NCBI RefSeq assembly: GCF_016888135.1
Contig: NZ_JACSWB010000278.1
Span: forward strand, 1 to 64,000
Length of the DNA stretch: 64,000 bases
Origin: Leptolyngbya sp. CCY15150
GTDB lineage: Bacteria; Cyanobacteriota; Cyanobacteriia; RECH01
Direction of reading: 5' to 3'
Part shown: piece by piece, positions 44,534-55,626 of the stretch
Numbering within the stretch: position 1 is the stretch's first letter
How the letters are laid out: every line of letters begins with the position of its first letter
Position numbers and translations under genes: made by a program
The notes under the pieces: generated by a model
What the model saw: only the letters and a program-made list of their open reading frames with translations
The model's database searches: none
Told to the model about the DNA's origin: nothing

Positions 44534-45163
44534 TCAATCGCAATTCTTCTGATCTTTGATAGAGAGAACGTCTTGGCCTAGGGGCAGATTGGGCTCCGTA
44601 TCTCCGCATAGGTTCAGAAAATATGCGGAGATACGTCCTAGTTTTATCAATGAATGACATTGCGTAACGCACTAGCCATTTTTGAGCGTTCACTCTACAG
44701 TAGTAGTTAGATGATGGTGGCACAGGATACCTGTGCGCTTCTTAAAGATCTTGAAATTGCTAGACCAACGGTCTCTCACAAGTCCTTATCCTTACAACCG
44801 ATTCACATAGCCTGGGGGTAAGGCCGTGAAAGGGATGACACGCTGTTGTTTGGTATCTCCTAATTTCACTGGTAACATAGCACGGCCTTGAATGAATTCA
44901 ATGAAGGCACTTACCCCTCATGGCTATGATCCCGCACTAGGGTTTGAGGGGCAGTGCCCCTTGTTTTAAGTGCAACGTCGCTACGGCACCATTGCTCCTT
45001 ATGGATGGAGAAGCGTCAACCTGCTCCTGCCAAGATCGGGGATAGGCCGATGGAGCGATCGCCCGTACTATCCAAGGTTCATCGCCATCTTGTCTGCGCG
45101 CCAACGGTCGGCCTATCGCGCCAAGCTAGGTCGAAGAAATACTCATATCAAGAATTCCCTAGT
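44534..45163. other. Intergenic with paired inverted repeats
   Basis: Contains a 14-base perfect hairpin (44597-44635) and a second nested pair: AAGGCCGTG (44820-44828) with CACGGCCTT (44881-44889), bracketed by GGGGTAAG and CTTACCCC (about 44815 and 44912). Short open frames here (for example 44954-45181) lack supporting features. The nested pairs could be a decayed small element or a structured RNA. Confidence 0.45.
44597..44635. repeat. Perfect 14-base stem hairpin
   Basis: CGTATCTCCGCATA (44597-44610) and TATGCGGAGATACG (44622-44635) with an 11-base loop, followed by TCCTAGTTTTATC. It lies upstream of the small exported-peptide operon and may be a terminator of an unseen plus-strand transcript or a binding site. 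Confidence 0.6.
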
Positions 45164-45277
45164 ACTCTGAGGCGGACGTAGCCCGCCTATGTGCTGAGGC
45201 GGGCTACTTTGTGCATCCTGGAACTTCTTTTCATTCTTCTGTCTTCGTTCTTCTGTCTTCGTTCCTCTATCTTGCGG
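45164..45277 (-). repeat. Dispersed repeat, copy B
   Basis: On the minus strand: three 14-base units (AGATAGAGGAACGA, AGACAGAAGAACGA, AGACAGAAGAATGA), AAAGAAGTTCCAGGATGC, then a hairpin GTAGCCCGCCT / AGGCGGGCTAC (45178-45207) and CCGCCTCAGAGT. Same block order as copies at 16.0 and 61.2 kb. It lies seven bases after the stop of the next gene on its own strand. Confidence 0.75.
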
Positions 45278-45283
45278 TACTTG

Positions 45284-46291
45284 TTAGGCGACTCCGTTGT
45301 AGCTAGGCGTGACCTCGCTAGCAAAGACATCTTCGGCAAACATGATCTTCAAACTATCGAGATAGGTTGAACACTTGATGAATTGGGCTGTGTCTAGACA
45401 CTGGGCAAATTCATGATCCATTAGCGTTAGCATGTAGCGCACTAGCTCCCAACGCACATTCAGCATGGGGTATAGCATCACGCAGAGGGGAAACAGCTCT
45501 TGCTGCACGATGCTGATGTTATCTTCTAAAATGCAGACCCAAAGATAGGTTTGAAACATCTCTGCATCCCGCAGACTGGAGATTTTAACCTGCGGAGAAT
45601 TGAGCGCACCACTATAGCAATGATGCTGGGGAAATGCCGCCATGACTTGATCGACAACCCGATGGGCGATCGCACTACTTTGGGGCAGGAGCTTTCTCAC
45701 AAGCTGTAAATCTGTCGATTCATAGGAGTGCTGAGCAGCGGCATCATAGGCCCGTTGCAGGGGCATATAGAGATGATCATCGATAGCTTTGAAATAGAGT
45801 CGTAGAGCCTCTTGATCGTTGGTGGCTAGCTCCAGCAAAAACAGGCCGGTGTAGTGGAACTGCATGCTCACAAAGCCGATCACCCTTGGATCAACGAGGG
45901 TGTATTTCGCTCGAATATGCCCCAGAAGAGGCGAAATATTGACTGCAAATCGCTCAGGCGTGACGGATGAGACGTAGCTGATAAAGGCTTGATCGTAGAT
46001 GTCATGGACATCCTTAGCGATCGCCCATGGGTTGATGAGGTTGGGCGGCAGTTGGTGGCGCTTAACTTGTTCTGCAAGTAAATGCTCTGTTTTACTCCAC
46101 GCTCTTGCACTGACGGCCCGTAGCTCTTGTCGCAAATGGTCGGCAATATCGTAGCGAGAGGTTTGAGCGTTGGTTGGGAACGGCGAGGGTTGATGAACCT
46201 GTTGTACATAACGCTTAGCCCAAGCTTGGGAGAAGGAATGTAGCGACGAGGATACCCCAGACATCAACTCATCTTTATTGGGTAAATGCAT
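45284..46291 (-). CDS. Hypothetical helical protein
   Basis: 335 residues, soluble and helix-rich. Segments include RYDIADHLRQELRAVSARAW, LVDPRVIGFVSMQFHYTGLFLLELA and LPMLNVRW-like stretches near the C-terminus; no catalytic motif or membrane helix is visible. ATG 46291 precedes MHLPNKDELMSGVS. Divergent from rca with a 275-base shared upstream region, so joint regulation is possible but unproven. I do not recognise the family. Confidence 0.6.
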   Translation of the reverse strand: MHLPNKDELMSGVSSSLHSFSQAWAKRYVQQVHQPSPFPTNAQTSRYDIADHLRQELRAVSARAWSKTEHLLAEQVKRHQLPPNLINPWAIAKDVHDIYDQAFISYVSSVTPERFAVNISPLLGHIRAKYTLVDPRVIGFVSMQFHYTGLFLLELATNDQEALRLYFKAIDDHLYMPLQRAYDAAAQHSYESTDLQLVRKLLPQSSAIAHRVVDQVMAAFPQHHCYSGALNSPQVKISSLRDAEMFQTYLWVCILEDNISIVQQELFPLCVMLYPMLNVRWELVRYMLTLMDHEFAQCLDTAQFIKCSTYLDSLKIMFAEDVFASEVTPSYNGVA

Positions 46292-46566
46292 AGTCTTTTT
46301 TTAATAGTGCTAAAGATTGTCTAAAAGAAATCTATTTAGTGATCTATATCACGGTTATTTCTAAATGAAAATCACTGCTGTTCGTTGCGATCGATGAATA
46401 GCAGTCTCTGCCGCCCTAGGGATGAATTTTAATAATTGTAACGTATCGATACAATTGCTCCTTGGGTGGGTAGCGATCGCCTGTTCATAAACGGCAACAC
46501 TTTGCCATAAGCTGGAGATGGGCATTCCAAGCCTATGTTCAGAGTCCTCGTATCGCGATCGCCACC

Positions 46567-47865
46567 ATGACTTACTACATTTCACCTCGTTTTCTGAATA
46601 CCCTAGCGGTTCACATTACGAAGAATTTCCTAGACTTGCCTAATGTGCGGGTGCCGCTCATTTTGGGCATTCATGGGCGCAAGGGTGAGGGGAAGTCGTT
46701 TCAATGTGAATTGGTCTTTCAGAAAATGAAGATCAATGTGGTGCATATTTCCGGGGCAGAGTTGGAAAGTCCTGATGCGGGCGATCCAGCTCGGCTGGTG
46801 CGGCTGCGCTACCGTGAGGCAGCGGAACTGGTGCGGGTGCAGGGCAAGATGACGGTGCTGATGATCAATGATCTAGATGCGGGGGCCGGCCGCTTTGATG
46901 GCGGTACGCAGTACACCGTCAATACGCAGTTGGTCAACGGCACGCTGATGAACATTGCGGATAATCCCACGAATGTGCAGTTGCCAGGGAGCTACGATGA
47001 ACGGCCGATTCAGCGGATTCCGATTTTGGTGACGGGGAATGATTTGTCTACGCTCTATGCGCCGCTGATCCGGGATGGTCGGATGGTGAAGTTCTACTGG
47101 GAGCCGGATCGCAGCGATCGCCTGGGTATTGTCAGCGGTATTTTTGAGGGCGATCGCCTCTCAACTGCGGAGATTGAGAAGTTGGTAGACCTGTATCCCA
47201 AGCAGTCGATTGACTTCTTCAGTGCGTTGCGATCGCGGATTTATGACGAACAAATCCAGCGGTTCATTCACGACATTGGGCTGGAACGGGTGTCTCAGCG
47301 CGTGGTGAATAGTAAGGAGGGGCCGCCCACGTTCCCCAAGCCTGACTTTAACTTTGAGCATTTGCAAGGCCATGCCCAGGCGTTGATCATGGAACAAGAT
47401 CGGGTACGGCAGATGCGCTTGGTGCGGGAATATAACCAGGGTTTGGGGCGATCGCAGCTTGCGGATGAACCCGATGTGTCGCCCCTGCCATCAACCCCAG
47501 CTCCCCCGTCAGTTCCTCCGTCAGCTTCTACATCCACACCGTCTACGCCATCGACCGCAGCTGAGCAACCCGATCATGCTGGGCTGAACGGTGCATCTGC
47601 GCGTCTTGATCCAGAGGTGTGCGAGCAAGTGCAGCGTCTGGTGAACCAAGGCTGTTGCATTGGTCTAGAGCATGTGGACGCTCGGCGGTTTCGCATGAAT
47701 TCTTGGCAGAGCGGCCCATCCATTACGGCGGGGTCAGGGCGGGAGGCGATCGCCCAACTGGAGCAAAGCCTGGCCCAATATCCCAAGGAGTATGTGCGCA
47801 TCATTGGCATCGATCCAGCGTCTAAAACGCGGGTGATGGAAGTGATGGTGCAGCGTCCGTCCTAG
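46567..47865 (+). CDS. rca: RuBisCO activase with RbcS-like C-terminal domain
   Basis: 432 residues. AAA+ domain: Walker A GRKGEGKS (37-44), Walker [11 protein letters not shown] (about 97-106), sensor region [13 protein letters not shown] and arginine-containing [13 protein letters not shown]. After a Pro/Ser/Thr linker (about 300-345), residues 350-432 resemble the RuBisCO small subunit ([27 protein letters not shown]), the SSUL domain of cyanobacterial activases that tethers them to RuBisCO or the carboxysome. ATG 46567. No rbcLS gene is in the window. Its stop overlaps that of dnaE on the other strand. Confidence 0.95.
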   Translation: MTYYISPRFLNTLAVHITKNFLDLPNVRVPLILGIHGRKGEGKSFQCELVFQKMKINVVHISGAELESPDAGDPARLVRLRYREAAELVRVQGKMTVLMINDLDAGAGRFDGGTQYTVNTQLVNGTLMNIADNPTNVQLPGSYDERPIQRIPILVTGNDLSTLYAPLIRDGRMVKFYWEPDRSDRLGIVSGIFEGDRLSTAEIEKLVDLYPKQSIDFFSALRSRIYDEQIQRFIHDIGLERVSQRVVNSKEGPPTFPKPDFNFEHLQGHAQALIMEQDRVRQMRLVREYNQGLGRSQLADEPDVSPLPSTPAPPSVPPSASTSTPSTPSTAAEQPDHAGLNGASARLDPEVCEQVQRLVNQGCCIGLEHVDARRFRMNSWQSGPSITAGSGREAIAQLEQSLAQYPKEYVRIIGIDPASKTRVMEVMVQRPS

Positions 47866-50800
47866 GCGCGACCTGCCGGCAGCAGGGATGAGGTGCGGGC
47901 TTGGAAGCCAGCCTGGGTGAGGGCCGCCACGGCCTGGTGAGAATCATGGACGCGGAACTGGGCTCCGAAACGCACCAGTTGCCGCTGTCCGTTGGCTCCC
48001 ACGCTGGCAACCACGGATACCCGTGCCCCATCGTCTTCTGCGCCCCGCTGCTGCTTGAGGATTTCCCGCAGGTGGTTGCGCTGAGCAATATCGTTGGCTG
48101 TATCCAGCGACAGGTCGATCATCACCAACTGCACCGCTTCAATGGGCTCAGCGTCTTCAACGATCAGCTGAATGCGGCGGTCATCGCGCCGATCCGCCTT
48201 GCCCCAGACCATCAGGCGAGCATCAGGTTCGATTAAATGACCGATGCGCTCAAAGGATTTGGGAAAGACCACTCCTTCTACTTGGCCAGACAGATCCTCC
48301 AGTTGGATAATCGCCATGCGATCGCCCTTCTTGGTGATCACGGGCTTGACACTGACCAGCATGACAATAGCGCTGATGGTTTCATTATCTTTTTCTGCTG
48401 ACGCGCGCTCTGCCAGTTGACTCAGGTTGATGGGAGCTAAAACTTTGGCCGATTGCTGAATGTCTTTCAACGGATGGTCGGAAATATAGAAGCCGATGAG
48501 TTCCTTTTCTAGCTTCAGCTTTTCCTGCTGGGGATAGTCGTCTACTGGGGGCGCAGTGGGAGCCGATTCGAAGGTCTCGATCGCTGGATTGTCGGCCGTT
48601 TCTGCAAACATATCAAATAAATTACCTTGCCCAATGGCTCGATCCTTCGCCCGCGCCTGAGCCCAGTCTAAGATCAGGTCTAAATCGTCCATCAGTTGAC
48701 GACGGTTGGGCTTGAGGCAGTCCAGCGCTCCAGATTGAATTAACGCCTCAATGGCTCGACGGTTCACGGCTCGTAGGTCAATGCGATCGCAGAGATCTGC
48801 CAGGGACTTAAACTCGCCGCCCTGGTCTCGTTGTTCAAGCAGACTTTCGATCGCTCCCTGTCCAGCATGGCGCACCGCCGATAGCCCAAATAAAATCCGA
48901 TCTTGCAAGGGCGTGAAGTCTAGCCCCGAACGGTTGATGTTGGGGGGGTCTACCTGGATGCCCATCTTGTGGCAGGTGCTGATGTAGCCATGCACCTTTT
49001 CCTGATCGCCGCTGTTGGCCGTCAGCAGCGCCGCCATGTATTCAACCGGATAGTTGGCTTTGAGGTAGGCGGTTTGGTAGGTGACATAGCCATAGGCTGT
49101 GGAGTGGGATTTGTTGAAGCAGTATTCAGCAAACTGCACCATCTGATCCCACAGAGCTTCCGCCACTTTTTTATCTACCTTATTGCCTTCCGCACCTTCC
49201 ACAAACGTGGCTTGGTGCTTCTGCATTTCCGACATTTTTTTCTTACCCATAGCCCGCCGCAGCAGGTCGGCTTGCCCGAGGGAATAGCCGCCCATATCCT
49301 GGGCAATTTTCATGATCTGCTCTTGGTAGACCATGATGCCGTAGGTTTCTTTCAAAATAGGGCGGAGAATTTCATGGGCATAGTCGATCACCTCTCGACC
49401 GTGCTTACGGTTGATGAACTTGGGAATCAGACCGGCATCTAACGGCCCCGGTCGGTAGAGAGCGAGCACTGAGGAAATATCTTCCAACCCCGAAGGCTTG
49501 AGATCTCGGACAATCTGCCGCATCCCCGAGGATTCTAGCTGGAAGATACCGCCTAGTTCTCCCTGGGCCAGCAGTTGGTAGGTTTTGGGATCATCAAGGG
49601 GCAAATGGTCGAGATCAATGCTCTTATTCTGGGTATGCTGCACCAAGTCCACGGTTTTTTGGATCATGGTGAGGTTTTTCAGCCCCAAAAAGTCCATTTT
49701 CAGCAGCCCCATGGCCTCGATGTCTTCCATGTAGTATTGGGTGATCACCGCGCCGTCATTATTGCGCTGCAGCGGCACCACTTCATCCAGAGGCTCGGAG
49801 GAGATCACCACCCCCGCCGCATGGACGCCAAAGGTCTTGTTCATCCCTTCAATGCGCATAGCCATGTCTACCCAGCGTTTGACCTTGGCATCGCTATCGT
49901 ATTTTTCCTTGAACTCCGCTGCCGGCGTTTCCTCCGAAATCATCGCCTCGAGCTTGGCCGGCTTGCCCCGAGAGACAGGAATCAGCTTGGCCATGCGATC
50001 GCTCTCCCCGTAGGGAATATCCAGCACCCGCGCCACGTCCTTGAGCACCGCCTTGGAGGTCATGCGGTTGAAGGTAATAATTTGGGCAACGCGATCGCTG
50101 CCATATTTCTCGGTCACATATTGGATCACCTCATCCCGGCGATCGATGCAGAAGTCGGTATCAATATCTGGCATGGACTTCCGTTCAGGATTGAGGAAGC
50201 GCTCAAATAGCAGTCCATGGTGAACTGGATCAATGTTGGTGATGCCCAGCGCATAGGCTACCAAGGAGCCCGCCGCCGATCCTCGCCCAGGGCCCACGGG
50301 AATGTTGCGATCGCGGGCGAATTTAATATAGTCCCATACCACCAGGAAGTAGGTGGAAAAGCCCATCTGCTGCATCATTTGCAGTTCATACTCTAGGCGA
50401 TCGCGATACTCTTCCGGTACGTCAGTCCGCTGACTAACGCTCAGCCGCCCCAGCAGCCCGTCCCAGGTCACTTCTTCTAGGTAGGTATCCGCTGTGTGAT
50501 GGTCGGGAACGACATAGTTGGGGATGCGGGGTTCGCCCAAGAGTCCGGTATATTCGCTAACCTTGTCGGCCACCGTGACGGTATTGGCGATCGCTTCTTC
50601 AATCACATCATCGGTGAGATGATCGCGAAACAGGCGACGCATTTCATCGGCAGATTTCAGGTATTCCGTACCGCTGTAGCGCAGGCGTTTGTCTTCGGTG
50701 ATCAGCTTGCCGGTTTGAATGCAGAGCAGCGCATCGTGGGCTTCCACATCGAAACAGGAAATGTAGTGGGAGTCGTTGGTGGCAATTAGTTGAATATCCA

Positions 50801-51389
50801 GCTCGCGGGCAATGCGGACAATTTCCACATTGACAATCCGGTCTTCCTGGGAACCGTGATCCTGCAGCTCTAGATAATAGTCGTCTCCAAACAGATCTTT
50901 ATACCAGCGGGCCACCCGGCGGGCAATCTCAGGCTTGCCCTGCAAAATCGCTTGGGGCACCTCGCCGCCTAGGCAGGCGCTGGTGACAATCAGCCCTTCC
51001 CGATGTTTTTCCAGCAGATCTTTGTTGATGCAGGGGCGGGCAAAGATCCCCTTGCCTTGGTAGCCATCCAGATGGGAGAGCGTGGTGAGTTTCACCAGGT
51101 TTTTGTAGCCCTGGGTATTTTTAGCCAGCACTACTTGGTGATACTTGGGACGACGTTCCTGTTTCGTAATGTCGCCGTTGATCACATACATTTCATTGCC
51201 AATGATCGGCTTAATACCCCTGCCTTTGCAGACCTTCAACAGCTCGATCGCCCCATACATGACGCCGTGATCCGTGAGAGCGATCGCTGGCATGTCTAGC
51301 TCTATAGCCCGATCAATCAGTTGAGGCAGTTGGCTAGCCCCGTCGAGCAAGCTGTAGTCACTGTGGATATGTAGGCCAACAAAGGACAT
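47862..51389 (-). CDS. dnaE: DNA polymerase III alpha subunit, uninterrupted
   Basis: 1175-residue replicative polymerase. PHP domain at the start ([22 protein letters not shown]), catalytic acids in [13 protein letters not shown] (about 405), helix-hairpin-helix region, and a C-terminal OB fold ([27 protein letters not shown]). Many cyanobacteria split this gene at a naturally split intein after ...AEY before CFNK; here [16 protein letters not shown] runs straight through (junction at 49121/49122), with no intein. ATG 51389. Ends overlapping the rca stop by three bases. Confidence 0.97.
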   Translation of the reverse strand: MSFVGLHIHSDYSLLDGASQLPQLIDRAIELDMPAIALTDHGVMYGAIELLKVCKGRGIKPIIGNEMYVINGDITKQERRPKYHQVVLAKNTQGYKNLVKLTTLSHLDGYQGKGIFARPCINKDLLEKHREGLIVTSACLGGEVPQAILQGKPEIARRVARWYKDLFGDDYYLELQDHGSQEDRIVNVEIVRIARELDIQLIATNDSHYISCFDVEAHDALLCIQTGKLITEDKRLRYSGTEYLKSADEMRRLFRDHLTDDVIEEAIANTVTVADKVSEYTGLLGEPRIPNYVVPDHHTADTYLEEVTWDGLLGRLSVSQRTDVPEEYRDRLEYELQMMQQMGFSTYFLVVWDYIKFARDRNIPVGPGRGSAAGSLVAYALGITNIDPVHHGLLFERFLNPERKSMPDIDTDFCIDRRDEVIQYVTEKYGSDRVAQIITFNRMTSKAVLKDVARVLDIPYGESDRMAKLIPVSRGKPAKLEAMISEETPAAEFKEKYDSDAKVKRWVDMAMRIEGMNKTFGVHAAGVVISSEPLDEVVPLQRNNDGAVITQYYMEDIEAMGLLKMDFLGLKNLTMIQKTVDLVQHTQNKSIDLDHLPLDDPKTYQLLAQGELGGIFQLESSGMRQIVRDLKPSGLEDISSVLALYRPGPLDAGLIPKFINRKHGREVIDYAHEILRPILKETYGIMVYQEQIMKIAQDMGGYSLGQADLLRRAMGKKKMSEMQKHQATFVEGAEGNKVDKKVAEALWDQMVQFAEYCFNKSHSTAYGYVTYQTAYLKANYPVEYMAALLTANSGDQEKVHGYISTCHKMGIQVDPPNINRSGLDFTPLQDRILFGLSAVRHAGQGAIESLLEQRDQGGEFKSLADLCDRIDLRAVNRRAIEALIQSGALDCLKPNRRQLMDDLDLILDWAQARAKDRAIGQGNLFDMFAETADNPAIETFESAPTAPPVDDYPQQEKLKLEKELIGFYISDHPLKDIQQSAKVLAPINLSQLAERASAEKDNETISAIVMLVSVKPVITKKGDRMAIIQLEDLSGQVEGVVFPKSFERIGHLIEPDARLMVWGKADRRDDRRIQLIVEDAEPIEAVQLVMIDLSLDTANDIAQRNHLREILKQQRGAEDDGARVSVVASVGANGQRQLVRFGAQFRVHDSHQAVAALTQAGFQARTSSLLPAGRA

Positions 51390-51635
51390 AGTTGTTCAAA
51401 AAAAAGATCACCGAGTACTCTTCAGGTTAACGGATTCCTTAGGTTATATCTAGGCTTTGTAATGAGCTGAAACCCTTGGTATGACGTTGATTTCTAGGCA
51501 TGTGAAAGCCCACGCCCAGGGATGACAATGAAGGTCAAGGACGTGTGATTAGTGCAAATGTATTGCTGTCTATAACGCTAGTCTAGCGACGAAGGGCGGG
51601 CTTCATCATCCCTCCTGTTCAGCCAGCACTGGCGT

Positions 51636-53288
51636 CTAGAGTGGAGCTGGATCGGGCCCGGGCACCACACCAGACGGCTCGGGGCTAGGAGAGGGCAGGT
51701 CTAATCCAGGATCCGGCACCACGACGGGGTCATAGCTGGGTAGGTCATCGAGTTTGACCTCCGGTGGCGGCACTGGATCGGGTGAGAATCCTGGCTCTGG
51801 ACTGTCTGAATAGACGGGAGCCTCTATAGCTTCAGCATTGGGTTTGGGACGTTCTGGCGGACTTTCCTGATAGTCAGGTGCTGCTTCGCTGTAACTGGGC
51901 TCCGCAGGATAACTGGGCTCCGTGGGATAGATGGGTTCGACGTCACCAGGGCCAATGTATTCCCGCACGGGGTTGGGAGATGAGTACGCCCCTACATCCT
52001 GTTCCTGGGTGGGAGATGCCCAAGTGGGTGATTCAAATAAGTAATCGGAGGCAGCGGTATCGGTGATACCTTCACCTGGCCATTCATTGGATGGTGGAAA
52101 GGCTTGTTCTCGGTCTAGAAAAATACCATTACGGCGAGGGCTATTGGGCTCTTCTAGCCTCAGGGAAAACCCAAACCCTAGACCACCTAGGGCAGCTAGG
52201 ACTGAGGTCAGACCAACGGTAATTGGGAACCAACGAATGGTATGCGGACGGGGCGATCGCCCTTTAGATTTAGCAGATGTCGGTTGAGAGGTTGGGGGCG
52301 CTGCGGTTGCTTGGGATAGGTCTGGAGCGATGACTTGGGTGGGTTCGGTCAAATCAGCCTCTGGGTGGGATGGTTCAGTTGGAGAAGCGGCCGGGGCCAC
52401 CACCTGGGTGGGAGCCGTAGAGAGGGTATGGGCAGGCGGAGTATCGGTAGTTGCTGCGTCTGTCTCTGTTTCTTTGTCTGTCTCTGCTGCCGGGCTGGCT
52501 ACCTCGGATCTGGCGGATGCTTGGGAGGAGGCTACCACTTGGGGAAGCAGGGCTAGCCAATGTTCAATCCCTGAAAAGGCGCTGTGCTCGTCTGGTTTGA
52601 GGGCCTTCAGAAGCGCCTGCTCAACCACCGGACTGAGATGGGGCTGATGCTGATGCAGGTTGTGGAGCAGAGGCACCATATCCAAGGCATCCAGCGATCG
52701 CGTTTGTCCAGTCAGAGCAGCGTAGAGAACGCGGGCTAGATCCTGGAGATCTTGGGCGGGGGATGGGTAGCGTGCGGTACCTTCTTCGTTTTGGATAGTG
52801 CCAAGGCTGATGCTCCCTAGCTGGGCCGTGGGGGGTGTGGTGGGGCGCAGCACAATGGTCTGGGGGGAAACCGCTCCGTGGGGCAAGCCATGGCGATGCA
52901 GGGCCGCGAGGGCGGAGCCAACTTGGTGCACGTAGCGCAAGGCTTCGGCTTGGGAGAGGGGCTGGTGGGCGATCGCCTCTGCCAGGGTTTGTCCTTCGGG
53001 ATGTTCGAGCACCAGGAAGGGCTGGTCTTGTTCAATAAAAGAGTCGATCACCCGGACAAGGTGGGGATGATGGCAGCCGTAGAGTCGCCGTCCTAGGTCT
53101 AAAAAGCGCCGGTGCATGACCTCTTGGGACTGGTCACTGTCCTTCGGTGCTATGAGGGTGCGCAGACGGACGGTTTCTTGTAAAACGCTGTGGGTCGCTA
53201 AATACGTGATACCGCGATCGCCCTCTTCGAGGACGTGACGAATCACGTATTTTCCTTGCTGCAAGTCCGCATCTTTCGTCAGCGTCAT
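51636..53288 (-). CDS. Kinase-like protein lacking catalytic residues (pseudokinase)
   Basis: 550 residues. The N-terminal 270 residues follow the Ser/Thr kinase fold (VIRHVLEEGDRGITYLATH, LVRVIDSFIEQDQPFLVLEHPEGQTLAEAI), but the glycine loop is incomplete, the VAIK lysine is replaced (VRLRTL), HRDxKPxN reads HGAVSPQT and no DFG is present. Phosphotransfer is therefore unlikely. A disordered Thr/Pro region, one transmembrane helix (FPITVGLTSVLAALGGLGFGF) and a long Pro/Glu/Ser-rich extracytoplasmic tail follow. Probably a membrane-anchored scaffold or sensor. ATG 53288. Confidence 0.82.
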   Translation of the reverse strand: MTLTKDADLQQGKYVIRHVLEEGDRGITYLATHSVLQETVRLRTLIAPKDSDQSQEVMHRRFLDLGRRLYGCHHPHLVRVIDSFIEQDQPFLVLEHPEGQTLAEAIAHQPLSQAEALRYVHQVGSALAALHRHGLPHGAVSPQTIVLRPTTPPTAQLGSISLGTIQNEEGTARYPSPAQDLQDLARVLYAALTGQTRSLDALDMVPLLHNLHQHQPHLSPVVEQALLKALKPDEHSAFSGIEHWLALLPQVVASSQASARSEVASPAAETDKETETDAATTDTPPAHTLSTAPTQVVAPAASPTEPSHPEADLTEPTQVIAPDLSQATAAPPTSQPTSAKSKGRSPRPHTIRWFPITVGLTSVLAALGGLGFGFSLRLEEPNSPRRNGIFLDREQAFPPSNEWPGEGITDTAASDYLFESPTWASPTQEQDVGAYSSPNPVREYIGPGDVEPIYPTEPSYPAEPSYSEAAPDYQESPPERPKPNAEAIEAPVYSDSPEPGFSPDPVPPPEVKLDDLPSYDPVVVPDPGLDLPSPSPEPSGVVPGPDPAPL

Positions 53289-53380
53289 TGGGGGATCCTT
53301 GAGAACCTATCACGACACAAATATTCACATCATCCTACCCTGTTCAGGATGATTGCACTAGAACTTCTCCACCGAGAGCA

Positions 53381-55195
53381 TCAGTTCGCTGCTTCTGGGT
53401 CAGGCGATCGCTCTAGCATCCTGAACTCATGGACATTCCAGAGCAGGTGGCCGATGGCGGAGAACTGGATCCCCTGAATGCGATCGCGCACGGCGACCAA
53501 AGATAGGGGATTGACCAAGTGAATGATCGGCATATACTCCTGGGCTAGCTTCTGGGCCTCGGCATAGAGTTGGTAGCGCGTTTCAAAATCGGTGGCTTGG
53601 GATGCTTGCACATAGAGACGACCGATTTCTGCCTCCCAGTCTGCCACCTCTCGACCGATGATGTCATCGGCATCTGGGCGGAGATTGAAGTCATGAAGGC
53701 GACCTTCAGGTGACCAGGCACTGATGCCGGAGTGGGGCTCTAGGCTGTTGGTGGTGCCTAAAATTTGTGCTTCCCAATCCAGGCTGAGGGTAATCCGATC
53801 GACGATGGCGTTGAAGGACAGGGCTTGTAGGGTGACTCGAATGCCCAATCTCCCTAGATCACGCTGGATCTGGGTAGCGATCGCGTCGGTGGTACCCGAT
53901 CCGGCCACATGCATCAGAGTGAACTCAACACGGTTGCCGTCGGCATCCAAGAGCTGACCAGCCGCATCGTAGGTAAACCCGACGGATTCCAGTAAAGCTA
54001 TGCCCTGGCTGGGATCATAGGCGTAGGTGGGCAGCCCATCGTCTGGGGATAGGTAAAACGGACTTTGCAGGGCGATGGAGGCATGTTGAACAGTGCCCAA
54101 CCCTTGAAAGATGTTGTTAATCAAGGTTTGGCGGTCAATGCCATGGGCGATCGCTTGCCGAAATTCTTTTTGGTTAAACCAAGCCGACTTGACTGGATCC
54201 ACCAACGGCTGGCCGGCGGGCCGCTGACCGCGATTCAGGTTGAACATCAGGTAGCTGGTGGAGAGGGCTGGGCCACCGTTATAGATGGTGAACTGCCCCC
54301 GAGATTCTTCCCGCTTTAGCAAGCCAAAATTTGAGGCAGATGCTCCCACCGCATCCAGCCCTCCCGACCGAAACTGCATTAGGGCCGTATCGGGAGAATC
54401 AACAATTTGCCACACCATCTCCTGCACCGGCTGCGGACTAGCGGCATCGTTCCAGGCCCAATAGCCAGGATTTTGTTCGAACACCAATCGTTGCCCTGGG
54501 ATGTACTGAACCATGCGAAAGGGGCCGCTGCTGACAATCTGCTCTGCTGGTGTATCGGTTCCCCAGGTAGACAAAAATGGCAGCGGCTGACCGTCTATGG
54601 GCTCCAGCGCCGAGGCCAAGGCATGGCGGGGCATGATCGGCACCCCGCCCATGTTGCGCAACAGTGGCGCAAAGGGTTCGGGGGATATGATTTCAACCTG
54701 GCGATCGCCCACCTGTTGAACCGTCGGTAAGGCACCGGATTCGCCAATGCGCAGACTATCCCGCAGCAGCGTGGGCACGGCTGGGTTGAAGCAGACATCG
54801 TTGAAGGTAAACACCACGTCATCAACGGTCAACGGTTGTCCATCCGACCATTGCATGGCGGGACGTAGGGTGAAAACAATCCGCTGACCATCCTCACTCA
54901 CCTGCCACGATTCCGCCAAGTTGGGCAGGAGTTCCCCCGTTAAGCCATTCTGGCGCAGCAAGCTCGCATAGGTGACGCCGTCAAAGACATTGGGGGATTC
55001 TTCATTCAGGGCAACATTGAAGGTTTTGGGCTCGTTGGGAAAGCTCATGGTGAGCCGCTGGGCCAACTCCGGACTGCGCTGTGCTTCCCGGCTGAGGATC
55101 GCGCCCACGCACAAAAAAGCGATCGCCCCCGCCAAGAGAGCGGCCCACCACAGCGATCGCCGCTGATTCCACCGATTGTTAAGGGTTTTAGTCAA
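53381..55195 (-). CDS. ABC transporter substrate-binding protein, family 5
   Basis: 604 residues. N-terminal signal or anchor (LWWAALLAGAIAFLCVGAIL), then the peptide/nickel-binding fold: MQWSDGQPLTVDDVVFTFNDV, FEQNPGYWAWN, FRQAIAHGIDRQTLINNIFQGLG, and a C-terminal LYAEAQKLAQEYMPIIHLVNPLSLV. It binds an oligopeptide or similar ligand in the periplasm for an ABC importer whose membrane parts are not encoded here. ATG 55195. Confidence 0.92.
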   Translation of the reverse strand: MTKTLNNRWNQRRSLWWAALLAGAIAFLCVGAILSREAQRSPELAQRLTMSFPNEPKTFNVALNEESPNVFDGVTYASLLRQNGLTGELLPNLAESWQVSEDGQRIVFTLRPAMQWSDGQPLTVDDVVFTFNDVCFNPAVPTLLRDSLRIGESGALPTVQQVGDRQVEIISPEPFAPLLRNMGGVPIMPRHALASALEPIDGQPLPFLSTWGTDTPAEQIVSSGPFRMVQYIPGQRLVFEQNPGYWAWNDAASPQPVQEMVWQIVDSPDTALMQFRSGGLDAVGASASNFGLLKREESRGQFTIYNGGPALSTSYLMFNLNRGQRPAGQPLVDPVKSAWFNQKEFRQAIAHGIDRQTLINNIFQGLGTVQHASIALQSPFYLSPDDGLPTYAYDPSQGIALLESVGFTYDAAGQLLDADGNRVEFTLMHVAGSGTTDAIATQIQRDLGRLGIRVTLQALSFNAIVDRITLSLDWEAQILGTTNSLEPHSGISAWSPEGRLHDFNLRPDADDIIGREVADWEAEIGRLYVQASQATDFETRYQLYAEAQKLAQEYMPIIHLVNPLSLVAVRDRIQGIQFSAIGHLLWNVHEFRMLERSPDPEAAN

Positions 55196-55227
55196 CGAAG
55201 TACAGCGTACAGATAGAGATGTTTGTA

Positions 55228-55626
55228 CTAGAGGCTTTCGAGGTACTTCAGCAAATCTGCCATTTCTTGAGGGCTAGGCTGGAACTGAGGCATGGGCGGC
55301 GTTTGCCCACTGGTAACTTGATGGATGAGGCTCACTCGTGATTTGTGATCGGCTACATCTTGGAGACTGGGGCCCACAAGTCCATTGGCATAGAGCCCGT
55401 GGCAGCTTGAGCAGTTCATCTGAAAAATAGCATGGCCGCGCACCGGATCGCCGTCTAGGGATAAAACTTGCTGGACGTAGGGATCAGAATACCAAATCTG
55501 ATAGGTTACTAGGATGCCAATGAGCAGGGCAAGTAACACAAAAAATGCGGCGAGAGCCATGTGCAGCATGGCTCGTTCTTGTAAAGGCTGCTTTTGATCT
55601 GGCGCGTTCAGTAAATCTCTAGTCAC
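55228..55626 (-). CDS. cytM: Membrane-anchored cytochrome c, CytM-like
   Basis: 132 residues: an N-terminal transmembrane anchor (LAAFFVLLALLIGILVTYQIW) followed by a class I cytochrome c domain with haem motif CSSCH and the axial Met in TPPMPQF. Length and layout match cyanobacterial CytM, which modulates electron flow between photosynthetic and respiratory chains; a cytochrome c6-like assignment is the alternative. GTG at 55626 gives the full anchor. Lies downstream of a divergent region with petG. Confidence 0.82.
   Translation of the reverse strand: MTRDLLNAPDQKQPLQERAMLHMALAAFFVLLALLIGILVTYQIWYSDPYVQQVLSLDGDPVRGHAIFQMNCSSCHGLYANGLVGPSLQDVADHKSRVSLIHQVTSGQTPPMPQFQPSPQEMADLLKYLESL

Noticed and set aside
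44954-45181. Open frame that could be a transposase remnant
   Set aside because: No transposase motif or terminal repeats; overlaps the dispersed repeat.
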